In this document: positions 27,096 to 36,349 of the stretch, in pieces
Layout of the letters: each line of letters starts with the position of its first letter
Numbering within the stretch: position 1 is the stretch's first letter
Notes under the pieces: generated by a model
Told to the model about the DNA's origin: nothing
The model's input: only the letters and a program-made list of their open reading frames with translations
Databases searched by the model: none
Assembly: GCA_007859835.1 (NCBI GenBank)
Contig: SJPJ01000001.1
Span: 1,662,437 to 1,726,436, forward strand
Direction: 5' to 3'
Length of the DNA: 64,000 nucleotides
Source of the DNA: Novipirellula herctigrandis
Lineage (GTDB): Bacteria; Planctomycetota; Planctomycetia; Pirellulales; Pirellulaceae
Program-made: the position numbers and the translations under genes

Positions 27096-28415
27096 CTAAA
27101 CCAACAATACGCTGGCCATACTTAGGACCAAGAAAAATCCGCACATATCCGTAATCGTTGTGAGGATCGGACCAGATGCGATGGCGGGGTCAAAATCATA
27201 TCGTTTCATCAATAGCGGAACCATCCCGCCGATCGATACCGCGACCATCGTATTGACGCACAGCGACAATCCCACCACCAACCCGAGCATCGGGTCGGCT
27301 TTCCATAAAAAGGCAGCCAAGCCAACGAGAGCCCCCAAACATATCCCGTTGATCGTCCCTACGGAGATTTCCTTCCCCCACACGCGTAACAGCTCACTTG
27401 GGCGGATCAGCCCTAGCGATAGCTCTCGCATGCTAACCGCAACCGCTTGATTGCCACTGCAACCGCTCATATCGGAGATGATCGGCAAAAATACCGCCAA
27501 CGCAATGACCGACGAAAGGGTATCCTGGAACATCGCAATCACACTGGCCGCGACAATATTCAATAAAATATTCACGCTCAGCCACGACAACCTCCGTCGC
27601 GCCCTCTCGATCACCGGCAAACTCCGAATTTCTTCACCACCGACAATCCCTTGCGACTTCAAGTAGTCACTACGGTCATGGGCGGCAAGCGCACGCTCCA
27701 TTGCGGATCGCTGAACCACGCCAACCAATTCTCGTTGGCTATTGACAACGGGAATACCGAGAAAATGATGATTGTCAAAGACATCTTCAAGAGCACTCAT
27801 GTCGGCATCGTCACGCACACTGATCGGATCGGCGATCATTAATTGCCGCAGGGGCGTGCTTCGTTTCGCCAAGAACAAATCACGCATCGGTAGCACACCG
27901 ACCAAGCAACCTTCGTCGAGAACAAAGCTGTATTGGACATCGATGTCACGGTACAAATCAGAGTTCTCAGCCAAGTCATCAAAGACGCCTTGCACCGTTT
28001 CATTCATGTCGAACGAGAGCAGCTCCGTGACCATCAACCCGCCCGCCGATTCGGAGTCGTAGCGGGTTAGCTCTTTCGTCTCCTCCGCCTCCTCGGGTGC
28101 CATCAAGTCTAGAATTTGAGTAGCCGAATCAGGATCAAGGCCTGCGAACAAGTCGGCGCGAACATCGCTGGTTAGCTCTTCCAAAATCGACGCCGCAATA
28201 TCGGGCGAAAGCTGCTCGAGAATCTCTGCGGCCTGCTCTTCGACCAAATGATCGATCAATTCCGCAGCCTCTTCGGCGGGCAATTCGCCCACTGCGGCCG
28301 ACCGTTGCTCATCCGACATCCGGTCGATCACAATGGCAGCATCGTTTACTAAATCCGAATGCATCAACTCGCGAAGTTCGTCGATATTCTTCAGTTCGTT
28401 TTCACTAGCGTTCAT
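27096..28415 (-). CDS. mgtE: Magnesium transporter MgtE
   Basis: 439 aa from the ATG at 28415. It has the MgtE N-domain (LPAEEAAELIDHLVEEQAAE and the repeats after it), two CBS domains (about 130-255, including HHFLGIPVVNSQRELVGVV) and five membrane helices. The pore helix region contains SGNQAVAVSMREL and the C-terminal TTITDMCGFF with the conserved Asp. It is a gated Mg2+ channel in the inner membrane whose cytosolic part closes the pore at high Mg2+. The preceding GTG is in frame but ATG is preferred. Confidence 0.95.
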   Translation of the reverse strand: MNASENELKNIDELRELMHSDLVNDAAIVIDRMSDEQRSAAVGELPAEEAAELIDHLVEEQAAEILEQLSPDIAASILEELTSDVRADLFAGLDPDSATQILDLMAPEEAEETKELTRYDSESAGGLMVTELLSFDMNETVQGVFDDLAENSDLYRDIDVQYSFVLDEGCLVGVLPMRDLFLAKRSTPLRQLMIADPISVRDDADMSALEDVFDNHHFLGIPVVNSQRELVGVVQRSAMERALAAHDRSDYLKSQGIVGGEEIRSLPVIERARRRLSWLSVNILLNIVAASVIAMFQDTLSSVIALAVFLPIISDMSGCSGNQAVAVSMRELSLGLIRPSELLRVWGKEISVGTINGICLGALVGLAAFLWKADPMLGLVVGLSLCVNTMVAVSIGGMVPLLMKRYDFDPAIASGPILTTITDMCGFFLVLSMASVLLV

Positions 28416-28598
28416 CACATTCGTTTCAATTTAGAGGCGATTTTCAACGCAGCTAATCTAGCACCACGAACCGTAATTCCGTAGTCCGGTTCTGGCGTTG
28501 AACATTTGTGGTTTACTTCTTCACTTTGCGAACGGCCTGTTTTGGCATACGCTTAGAACTTACCGAATTCGATTCCCTTCCCTTCGGAACTTTTTTCT

Positions 28599-29906
28599 GT
28601 GTCAAACTCGAAGACTGAACGCGCCATTGGCCCCCTTAGTACCGCTGCTTTTGCCCGTGCCCAAAAGTTGATCCCCGGTGGTGTTAACAGCCCGGCAAGA
28701 GCGTTCGGTGGTGTTGGCGGGACGCCGCTATTTATCGATCACGCCCGCGGACCTCATTTGTTTGACATCGACGGCCACCGCTACCTCGATTACATCGGCT
28801 CTTGGGGACCAATGATTCTTGGCCACGCTCACCCGGAAGTGATCGAAGCGATTCACCAAGCGGCCGCTCGCGGGACTAGCTACGGAGCACCAACGGAAGC
28901 CGAGTCGGAATTGGCGGAACAGATCATCGAAGCCGTGCCGAGTGTCCAGCGTGTGCGTTTGGTGAACAGTGGTACCGAAGCAACGATGAGTGCGATTCGC
29001 GTCGCCCGTGGCGTGACAGGCCGTGACAAAATCATCAAATTCGCTGGCAACTACCACGGCCACGCTGATTCACTCCTCGTTTCGGCCGGCAGTAGCGCAG
29101 CGACGCTCGGTGTCCCTGATTCGCCTGGCGTTACCCAAGGTGCAACTCAGGATACGATCGTGCTCGCCTACAATGACGTGCAAGGCTTAACCGAAGCTTT
29201 CAACCAATATGACGGGCAAATCGCGGCCGTCATTTTGGAACCGGTCGTCGGAAACATGGGCTGCGTGATCCCGACCAAGGAATTCCTTGCAGCCGCCCGA
29301 TCCTTGACCGAAAAAGCGGGGACAATCTTGATCTTTGACGAGGTGATGACTGGCTTCCGTGTCGCGTTTGGCGGAGCACAGCAGCGTTTGGGCGTGACGC
29401 CCGACATGACGACGCTCGGCAAAATCGTCGGTGGCGGCATGCCGCTTGGTGCATACGGTGGCCGACAATCAATCATGGATCAAGTGCTGCCAGCGGGCAA
29501 AATTTTCCAAGCAGGAACACTCAGCGGAAACCCGGTCGCCGTGGCCGCCGGAAGCGCGACACTGAGAATCCTCAAAGAAGACTCACCGTACGAATATCTT
29601 GAACGCTTAGGTGACCGGTTGGCCAAAGGCTTAGATGCCGCCGCCACCGATGCGGGACTTCCTCACCAAGTGCAACAGGTTGGCAGCATGATGACGTTGT
29701 TCTTTAACCCCAATCCAGTTAACAACTGGGACGATGCGGACCGCAGCGATCGCGAACGATTCGGACGCTATTTCTGGGGGATGATTGGCAAGGGTATCTA
29801 CATGCCATGCAGCCAATTCGAAGCCTTGTTCTTTAGCCGCACACACACCGAATCGATGATTGACGAAACGATCGACGCAGCCAAGGAAGTGCTAAAGAGT
29901 TGCTGA
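28599..29906 (+). CDS. hemL: Glutamate-1-semialdehyde 2,1-aminomutase
   Basis: 435 aa, the normal HemL length. It converts glutamate-1-semialdehyde to 5-aminolevulinate (C5 haem pathway), PLP-dependent. Motifs: [14 protein letters not shown] at the start, [14 protein letters not shown] for phosphate binding, [10 protein letters not shown] and the PLP lysine in [11 protein letters not shown] (K275). The start is GTG at 28599; no ATG lies nearby. The 3' end overlaps ispG tail to tail by 15 bp. Confidence 0.97.
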   Translation: MSNSKTERAIGPLSTAAFARAQKLIPGGVNSPARAFGGVGGTPLFIDHARGPHLFDIDGHRYLDYIGSWGPMILGHAHPEVIEAIHQAAARGTSYGAPTEAESELAEQIIEAVPSVQRVRLVNSGTEATMSAIRVARGVTGRDKIIKFAGNYHGHADSLLVSAGSSAATLGVPDSPGVTQGATQDTIVLAYNDVQGLTEAFNQYDGQIAAVILEPVVGNMGCVIPTKEFLAAARSLTEKAGTILIFDEVMTGFRVAFGGAQQRLGVTPDMTTLGKIVGGGMPLGAYGGRQSIMDQVLPAGKIFQAGTLSGNPVAVAAGSATLRILKEDSPYEYLERLGDRLAKGLDAAATDAGLPHQVQQVGSMMTLFFNPNPVNNWDDADRSDRERFGRYFWGMIGKGIYMPCSQFEALFFSRTHTESMIDETIDAAKEVLKSC

Positions 29907-31037
29907 TTTGTTTGCGATCAACAGATCCAGTTCTTCCTTCAACTTCGGAAGAATTTCGTCGTAACCGAACGCGCCCAGTGGTTCGGTTCTTCGTTTCAGA
30001 TTGACTTTCGCTGGCCCGCACCACAAACCAAGATCCGCGTCATCGGTTTCGCCGGGCCCATTCACTCGACACCCCATCACGGCGATTGTGATCGCGTAAT
30101 CCTTGGCGTACTCGGTCATCTCCTTCACGCTTGCAGCTAACTCGATGAACGCTTCGTTCTCGACGCGTGAACAACTGGGACAACTAATAATATTGAGCTT
30201 CGTGTCATCAAACACCACCACCGAACGGACTCGCCCCGCATGGATGTCGTCAATAATTGATTTGCCTGCGTCGATTTCTTCAGGCTTTCGATTGTTCGGC
30301 AACGTTAACGACACGCGAACGGTGTCGCCGATCCCTTTGCCGATCAATTGCTCGAACGCGATGCGTGTTTTGATAATCCCTTCGGGCGGCATGCCTGCTT
30401 CGGTCACGCCCAAATGCAAGGGCACTTCGGGCCTCGTCTGGGCGAATCGCTTGTTGACTTCGACGACCTGTTTCGGATCGCTGTCTTTGAGCGAAACGAC
30501 GTAGCGAAAGAACCCGAGCGAATCAACGAGCTCACAATGTTCGAGCGCACTTTCAATCATCGGCGTGACCGAATCGTCCTTGGCATACTTTTCCTTTTTC
30601 GCTGGATCGACGCTGCCACAATTCACGCCGATGCGAATTGCACAATCGTGATCGGTCGCCTGTTGGATGATGAATCGGACTTTGTCTTGCCACGGCGTAT
30701 CTCGCATATGGTGATACAAATGCCCCGGGTTGTAACGAATTTTGTCAACAAACGGCGCGACCTTTTCCGCCAACCGGAAATTCTCTTGCAAATCGACCGC
30801 TAAATTGGCCGTCGTCTGTTTGCGAATTTCACCGAGTGCTTCGGCATCCTTATCGCTGTCCACAGCAATCCGAACGACTCCCGCACCTCGCTCACGCAAT
30901 GCTTCCGCTTGTGCCACCGTCGCATCGATGTCTTGTGTCTTGGTCGCAGTCATACTTTGGACCGCGATCGGGTGATTGTCACCGATGATAATGGATCCGA
31001 TGCGAACCGGACGAGTTTGGTTTCGTTTGATAGTCAT
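29892..31037 (-). CDS. ispG: 4-hydroxy-3-methylbut-2-enyl diphosphate synthase
   Basis: 381 aa, close to the usual bacterial length. It is an iron-sulfur enzyme of the MEP isoprenoid pathway that reduces MEcPP to HMBPP. Three cluster cysteines are visible: CPSC (C286, C289) and C323 in [10 protein letters not shown]. The N-terminus has [20 protein letters not shown]. The start is ATG 31037. It is convergent with hemL; the two stop codons lie inside each other's reading frames (29892-29906). A 14/15-bp repeat lies upstream. Confidence 0.96.
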   Translation of the reverse strand: MTIKRNQTRPVRIGSIIIGDNHPIAVQSMTATKTQDIDATVAQAEALRERGAGVVRIAVDSDKDAEALGEIRKQTTANLAVDLQENFRLAEKVAPFVDKIRYNPGHLYHHMRDTPWQDKVRFIIQQATDHDCAIRIGVNCGSVDPAKKEKYAKDDSVTPMIESALEHCELVDSLGFFRYVVSLKDSDPKQVVEVNKRFAQTRPEVPLHLGVTEAGMPPEGIIKTRIAFEQLIGKGIGDTVRVSLTLPNNRKPEEIDAGKSIIDDIHAGRVRSVVVFDDTKLNIISCPSCSRVENEAFIELAASVKEMTEYAKDYAITIAVMGCRVNGPGETDDADLGLWCGPAKVNLKRRTEPLGAFGYDEILPKLKEELDLLIANKSATL

Positions 31038-31054
31038 GTTGACGTTTGAGGGTT

Positions 31055-31112
31055 TCGCTGTGCAAATAGGATCGGTGCAAATAGGGTCGGTGCAAATGAA
31101 TCGGTGCAGATG
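31055..31112. repeat. Four degenerate 14-15-bp tandem units upstream of ispG
   Basis: Successive units of the form GGTGCAAATAGGATC / GGTGCAAATGAATC (two of 15 and two of 14 bp), located 20-75 bp before the ispG start, in its likely leader or promoter. Confidence 0.75.
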
Positions 31113-31200
31113 AATCGGCTACCAGCATCGTCGTTTGGCGTTCTTACAAAAGCGGCGTCTATCACGCAGCTTAAAGCGACGATGAGTTATCGAGATGCGG

Positions 31201-32952
31201 TCACTGTTGTAGTAGCGCGGCTGCGATTTCTGCAACATAGGGTGCCAAATCGCGTCGAGCCCGTTTCACCCCTTCTGCGGAACGGTGCGGCAAACCTTGG
31301 TTTTGAATCTGTTCGATATCGCGACTAAGTTGTTGCCATGCGTCCACCATTTTACCTGCTTCGCGCTGCAAATCAGCGATATCGACGCGCCCCCGGTCGA
31401 GCTGTTGGCTCAGTTCGGCATTGAGCCGTTTAGCGTGCGAGTAAACGTCCCTTGAAGCATCGGTGATCGAATTGCGGAAAGAAGACGACACAAAGTACCG
31501 TTTGAACCGTTGAATGTCGGCGTCAAGGTACTCAGCTCCTCCTTCAAGCGCCGCCACAGACGGTAGCATCGACCGCAAATCGGCGCCGGTTTCGACAGCC
31601 GGTCCAATATTGAGCATCCCGCGGATTTGTCCGCATGCTTGATCGACTTCAAAAATCGCCCCACGCGGCAACGAACCAAGTTGCATGTACGCCCCTCGGA
31701 GCGTGCTCCAGTCGCGATCGATGCCGCCAAACAAACCGCTCAACTCTTGAAGCGAACTCCGTTGGGCCGCTGCGTTTTCAAATTGGTGGCATTGGTCCGA
31801 GAGTCGACGACTCGCTTCGAGCAATTGCCGTTGGTCATTGGATCGAAGCGACACCATGGTGGCGAGCGTCAATCGGTTCATCACCGAAGTGAAGCTTCGA
31901 TCGAGCCGCTGAGCGGCTGCCTGCAAATCGACCGTACTCGTCGGAGGCGGCAACCACAACAACGCATACGTTTGGTCTCCTACTTCATGAATGCGGTCCA
32001 AGCGACGATGGACATGCAAATCGTCCACCGTGTAAGCACGCCGACTTAATTCGCCCCATTGATGGGCAAAATCGGTAAATGCCGCGACGACATCGTCATA
32101 GTTTCCTTGGCTAAGCCGCCCCGATTGGCCGAGCAATTGCTGTTTCAACAAACGAATATCGTGAATCAGTGGGGCGGTTTGCCGGCGTGATGCGGCGGCT
32201 AATTCCAAGTCATCAATCAAGGTTTCCATGTAACTCGAACCGACAATCATCAAATCACGTAACTCCGCGCGATTGAATTGTGGCCCCACGCCAAACCGTT
32301 TTTCCATCGATAAACACAATCGGTCGGCTCGGCGGATCAATTCATTACAAGTGCCATCAAGCGAGCCAATTGCTCGGAGCGAAAAAGACAATTGCCGCCA
32401 ACATGCGTCAAGCGGAGAGAAAACCGGTTCGATGGTTGCCAGCGAATCGAGTCCATCGCAATTGCTGATCAGCGTCCGACAATCGGCGCGAACGTGATAG
32501 GCATCCGGTAGCAAGGGACGCAAGTTGGGATTTTGGATCGATGCTGCCCGCAAATCGTTCACAAGTGAGTTAATCGTAGCGTAGAAGTCGACCAAGTCTT
32601 GAGCAAAGCCGGCTGCTTCGCGACTACGGACATTGATCGCCGGCAGCTGCGCGGTGACAGGTTCACCATGTTCGTGGTCATGATCGCCACGTGGACCTTC
32701 ACCACGATCTCGCCGAGGCTGAATGGGCGTTGGCACGTCGGCGATCGGAGGTTGCAACCTTTCGCGTTCCCTCTGCTCCCGCTCTCTCTGTTCTTGCTCA
32801 ATCCGCTTTCGCTGCTCGCGTTCGAGTTGTGCTTCGGCAATCGTACGAAACAACTCTTCGACAAATTGCCCCCGTTGTGCCTGAACGGGAACCGCAGGAA
32901 AGATTGCCAGCGATACCAGCAAGACTAGAAGTGGGCGAATGATAAGATGCAT
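31201..32952 (-). CDS. Secreted protein of unknown function
   Basis: 583 aa from the ATG at 32952. A clear Sec signal (HLIIRPLLVLLVSLAIFPAV, cleavage probably after PVQAQ) is followed by a short arginine/glutamate-rich helix (about 40-75, REREQRERER-like), a His/Asp/Pro-rich linker and then a long all-helical region of about 450 residues without a known motif. An in-frame start at 33039 would place 29 unlikely residues before the signal peptide. It is probably periplasmic. No family was recognised. Confidence 0.75.
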   Translation of the reverse strand: MHLIIRPLLVLLVSLAIFPAVPVQAQRGQFVEELFRTIAEAQLEREQRKRIEQEQREREQRERERLQPPIADVPTPIQPRRDRGEGPRGDHDHEHGEPVTAQLPAINVRSREAAGFAQDLVDFYATINSLVNDLRAASIQNPNLRPLLPDAYHVRADCRTLISNCDGLDSLATIEPVFSPLDACWRQLSFSLRAIGSLDGTCNELIRRADRLCLSMEKRFGVGPQFNRAELRDLMIVGSSYMETLIDDLELAAASRRQTAPLIHDIRLLKQQLLGQSGRLSQGNYDDVVAAFTDFAHQWGELSRRAYTVDDLHVHRRLDRIHEVGDQTYALLWLPPPTSTVDLQAAAQRLDRSFTSVMNRLTLATMVSLRSNDQRQLLEASRRLSDQCHQFENAAAQRSSLQELSGLFGGIDRDWSTLRGAYMQLGSLPRGAIFEVDQACGQIRGMLNIGPAVETGADLRSMLPSVAALEGGAEYLDADIQRFKRYFVSSSFRNSITDASRDVYSHAKRLNAELSQQLDRGRVDIADLQREAGKMVDAWQQLSRDIEQIQNQGLPHRSAEGVKRARRDLAPYVAEIAAALLQQ

Positions 32953-33068
32953 GCCTGACCCAATAGAAAAAGGAAAAGAATATCGCCCCTCGCTCCACGA
33001 AGCTGCGTTACCAAGGCAACCCCAGAGGGATAACGACAAGTTTAGGGCAACAGTGTCTAAGGCAACAA

Positions 33069-33170
33069 TGTTTAGTTGAAGACCTTGTTTAGTTGAAGAC
33101 CTTGTTTAGTTGAAGACCTTGTTTAGTTGAAGACCTTGTTTAGTTGAAGACCTTGTTTAGTTGAAGACCT
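33069..33170. repeat. Six perfect 17-bp tandem copies
   Basis: TGTTTAGTTGAAGACCT repeated exactly six times without a mismatch. The last base of the array is the first base of the stop triplet of the esterase gene (33170-33172). The perfect identity suggests recent expansion. Confidence 0.97.
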
Positions 33171-35035
33171 TACTCAGCGGATGGCATCAGGATCGGCTTG
33201 GCAAAATTGAGAAACAATGCCCAATCTTGTGACGTCAACCCGTGACCGCCTTCGCGGATATGGTATCCCGTTTTGCCGACGATTCGTTGCCCATTGAGTG
33301 ACGGCATCGTCGGTTCGGTGATCGATGATTCCCCTAACAACGTGAAAACGGGGGCGGCTCTTTTTAGCGATTCGTATTCACCCTTTGGGTCCGCCCACAA
33401 ATCTTCGTCCGAGCTGGTCACATAGACACCGCGTGGCGCGACCAATGCGATCAACTCATGTTGGTCGATGGGCAATTCGCTTTCGCGGCCTGCGAATTGG
33501 CCAAACCGAGGTACGAACCAATGGGGAAACGCGGACGTGATTCGGCCAACCGTTTCACCGTAGGCACGACGCGACAAAGCCGCACCGCCACAGCCTGAGT
33601 TATTGCTATAGGCGATCGCGAAACGAGGGTCTTCGACGGCAGCCCAAAGGGCCGTTTTGCCGCCGCGTGAATGCCCCACAACCGCCACGTGCGATGCGTC
33701 GACCGCATCGAGAGTCTGCACATAATCGAGCACACGACTGGCCGCCCAACCCCACGCGGACAAACTTCGCCACGCATCATCAGCAGGCATTTGGCGATCG
33801 GAAAAGAACGCTCGAATCCCTTTGTCATAGCCGTCCTTGTCGTCAGGATCGACATCGGATGTGAAAAACGATGCCGTTGCACATCCCGATTGAACAATTT
33901 CCTTGACGGGCCAAAACGGGTCTTCTTCGCCGAGGGCGTCTTCGAGAGAAATGAATTTTCGATTGTTAATCAACACAATCGCTGGCGCTTTCGCGTCCGA
34001 ATTATTAGGAACGAAGACGGTGAACGGAAACTCATAAGTACGATTATCGATTTTGACAATCGCCTTCATGCTTCGACCCGTTGCGATGCCGCCGAGTGCA
34101 TCGGGAACTTCACTTGTCGTTTCGAACGAGACAGAGTAGTCCGTCTCCGGTCGTCGACCGAAAACATTCTCGCGAAACAACTCGACCACTTCATCGCGGC
34201 GAGTCTCATACCACTGCTCGGGCTTTGTAATTGGCTTGCCTTCGCTGTCGACAAGCGGATCGGGCAACGTGTAGGCGGGAACCTTCGATTCGTCGTAGTT
34301 AAATTCGGATCGCTTCTCGCTAAGGCTCACTACTAACTTCGCGTCGGCTTGCCAGGAAGAGTTGGCTTGATCCACGTCAAATTTTTGTATCATTGCAACC
34401 ACCTTGCTGTGCCCATTGTTCGCGGCAAAAATTTCAGCCGTTTCTCCATCGACATCGACCGTTGTCGGGTCGGCACCTCGCTTCAGTAAAGTTTCCACTA
34501 CCTCCAATTGCCCTTCGGCAGCCGCCATCATTAATGCCGTAAAACCTTCGGTCGCGTCGGCATGATCGATTTTGGCCTTGTGGTCCAAAAGAAAAACCAC
34601 TGTCTCGTTAAACGGGCCTGAGGACGCATGGATCAGTGGCGTCTTTCCCTCGCCATCAACCACATTCACATCGACACCTTTGCCGAGCAGGAATTCGACG
34701 ACTTTGGTATGACCGTTGAATGCCGCATAATGCATCGCTGTATGGCCTTGAGCGTCTTTGGCGTCCGGATCAGACCCGGAATCGAGAGCCAATTTGACAA
34801 TTTGCATGTTCCCATCGAGTGCGGCTCGGCGAAACGAATCGTCACTGAATTTGACCTTCGGTTTTTCACCCGCAGCTTTCGGTTGGACTTCCTGTGCAAT
34901 CGCATCGGGCACGATCGCAAAGGGCAAAATTGCATTGGGCATAATCAACTGCAAACCAACGCCCAACAGGACAAACAAGGCTACCAGTGATCCGGTTTTA
35001 ATCGACGACGGTTTGTTCGGTTGTGTTGTAATCAT
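33170..35035 (-). CDS. Ankyrin-repeat protein fused to CE15-like esterase
   Basis: 621 aa from the ATG at 35035. The N-terminal hydrophobic segment (about 15-45) is probably a signal anchor. Residues about 65-225 are five ankyrin repeats (GHTAMHYAAFNGHTKVVEFLL, GFTALMMAAAEGQLEVVETLL). Residues about 300-621 are an alpha/beta hydrolase close to glucuronoyl esterases (CE15): nucleophile S456 in VVGHSRGGKTALW, followed by YSNNSGCGGAALSRR, and a possible catalytic His in EGGHG. CE15 enzymes cut lignin-glucuronoxylan esters; the exact substrate here is unknown. A fusion with ankyrin repeats is unusual for an exported esterase. An in-frame start at 35179 exists but falls in a repeat array. Confidence 0.85.
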   Translation of the reverse strand: MITTQPNKPSSIKTGSLVALFVLLGVGLQLIMPNAILPFAIVPDAIAQEVQPKAAGEKPKVKFSDDSFRRAALDGNMQIVKLALDSGSDPDAKDAQGHTAMHYAAFNGHTKVVEFLLGKGVDVNVVDGEGKTPLIHASSGPFNETVVFLLDHKAKIDHADATEGFTALMMAAAEGQLEVVETLLKRGADPTTVDVDGETAEIFAANNGHSKVVAMIQKFDVDQANSSWQADAKLVVSLSEKRSEFNYDESKVPAYTLPDPLVDSEGKPITKPEQWYETRRDEVVELFRENVFGRRPETDYSVSFETTSEVPDALGGIATGRSMKAIVKIDNRTYEFPFTVFVPNNSDAKAPAIVLINNRKFISLEDALGEEDPFWPVKEIVQSGCATASFFTSDVDPDDKDGYDKGIRAFFSDRQMPADDAWRSLSAWGWAASRVLDYVQTLDAVDASHVAVVGHSRGGKTALWAAVEDPRFAIAYSNNSGCGGAALSRRAYGETVGRITSAFPHWFVPRFGQFAGRESELPIDQHELIALVAPRGVYVTSSDEDLWADPKGEYESLKRAAPVFTLLGESSITEPTMPSLNGQRIVGKTGYHIREGGHGLTSQDWALFLNFAKPILMPSAE

Positions 35036-35120
35036 TCGCGAATTATAGCAGGGGTTGGCGCAAACACCATCGACAAACGCGATAGTTTGCAACGGGGAAG
35101 CCGTATTGGATACTCGTTCT

Positions 35121-35248
35121 AGGCGTGCCAATAGCAAGGCGTGCCAATAGCGAGGCGTGCCAAGAGCGAGGCGTGCCAAGAGCGAGGCATGTCAAGAGCG
35201 AGGCATGTCAAGAGCGAGGCATGTCAAGAGCGAGGCATGCCAAGAGCG
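35121..35248. repeat. Eight 16-bp tandem units
   Basis: Eight units of 16 bp of the type AGGCGTGCCAAGAGCG / AGGCATGTCAAGAGCG with one or two differences, plus a partial ninth. They sit in the 300-bp gap between the esterase and inositol-phosphatase genes. Sequence drift along the array (GTGCC to ATGTC) shows stepwise duplication. Confidence 0.95.
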
Positions 35249-35339
35249 AGAGGTGCCAGAGACAATCAACCGAGAAGGCCTCAGCGGCAAACAGCCTGCG
35301 CGCAATGAGTTGTGGTTTGCCACGATGTGGATTCAAGCG

Positions 35340-36158
35340 TTAGGTTGATTCGACCGTGTGCTTGCTCGTGATCGCGATCATTGCCTCATGTAGCTTGCCG
35401 TTACTGGCGACGATGCTTGTCTTTGCCATTGGCAATGGACTTCCCGTCGCGTCGGTGATCCGTCCGCCGGCTTCTTCGACAAACAATCGTCCAGCAGCAA
35501 AGTCCCATGGCGAGAGGCTGTATTCGAAGAAACCACTGAAATGCCCGCAACCGACGTAACACAAATCGATCGATGCAGTTCCCATTCGCCGAACACCATG
35601 AATATCGTGGGTGAAAAACTCTTCGATCGCGGCTAAGGTTCCCCGCATCATGGCACCTCGGTCGTAATAGAACCCGCATCCAATCAGCGACTTATCCAGT
35701 ACCGCAGCATCGCAAACTTCAACGCGACGTCCATCATGGAATGCTCCACCACCGGCGGTCGCCGTGAACCACTCATCGCGAGCTGGGTTTAAGACGACGC
35801 CGACAACCGCTTGGCCGCGAAAATAGTAAGCGATCGAAACCGCGAAATGGGGTAACCGGTGAGCGAAATTATTGGTCCCATCGAGCGGATCGATCACCCA
35901 AAGGTGCTCCGCATCGGCGGATCCTCCGGCCAGCGATTCTTCGCCGAGCAGTTCATGGCCCGGATGCGCCGAATGTAGGAATTCGGCGATCGCCTTCTCA
36001 CTCTCTAAATCAGCGTCACTGACGAGGTCATACGATTTGCCACCTGAAAAAGACTTATCTCGCATTTCGACGCCGTCGCGAAAATGGCGCATTAGTACGT
36101 CTCCCCCGATGCGTGCGGCTTGAATGGCAGTTTGAAGAAGATCGTTTGGAGAGGACAT
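35340..36158 (-). CDS. Inositol monophosphatase family protein
   Basis: 272 aa, the usual length. It has the metal-binding motifs of the FIG superfamily: GEES (72-75), DPLDGTNN (D90, D93, G94, T95) and SPWDFAAG near residue 218. It hydrolyses a small phosphate ester with Mg2+; the substrate could be myo-inositol-1-phosphate, histidinol phosphate or another, which sequence alone cannot settle. The ATG at 36158 fits the family start. Repeats lie downstream. Confidence 0.93.
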   Translation of the reverse strand: MSSPNDLLQTAIQAARIGGDVLMRHFRDGVEMRDKSFSGGKSYDLVSDADLESEKAIAEFLHSAHPGHELLGEESLAGGSADAEHLWVIDPLDGTNNFAHRLPHFAVSIAYYFRGQAVVGVVLNPARDEWFTATAGGGAFHDGRRVEVCDAAVLDKSLIGCGFYYDRGAMMRGTLAAIEEFFTHDIHGVRRMGTASIDLCYVGCGHFSGFFEYSLSPWDFAAGRLFVEEAGGRITDATGSPLPMAKTSIVASNGKLHEAMIAITSKHTVEST

Positions 36159-36349
36159 TTGCGGATTATTCGGATAAACTGGATTAGGAAACGGTGGTTA
36201 TCTGAACCATCAACCACCTGGGCTGCGTAAACTATACGAAACGCTGCCCTTGAAGCTATCCTATATGCAGCTCGGTCCGTGTTTATGCGCTTAGGCCATC
36301 ACTGCCGCAGCCGACATTTCTTCCTGCCAATATCACCCAAGAGCCAACC

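Noticed and set aside
35121..35248. Possible CRISPR array
   Set aside because: Units are directly adjacent with no spacers, so it is a simple tandem repeat; the same holds for the other arrays, and no cas gene is present.
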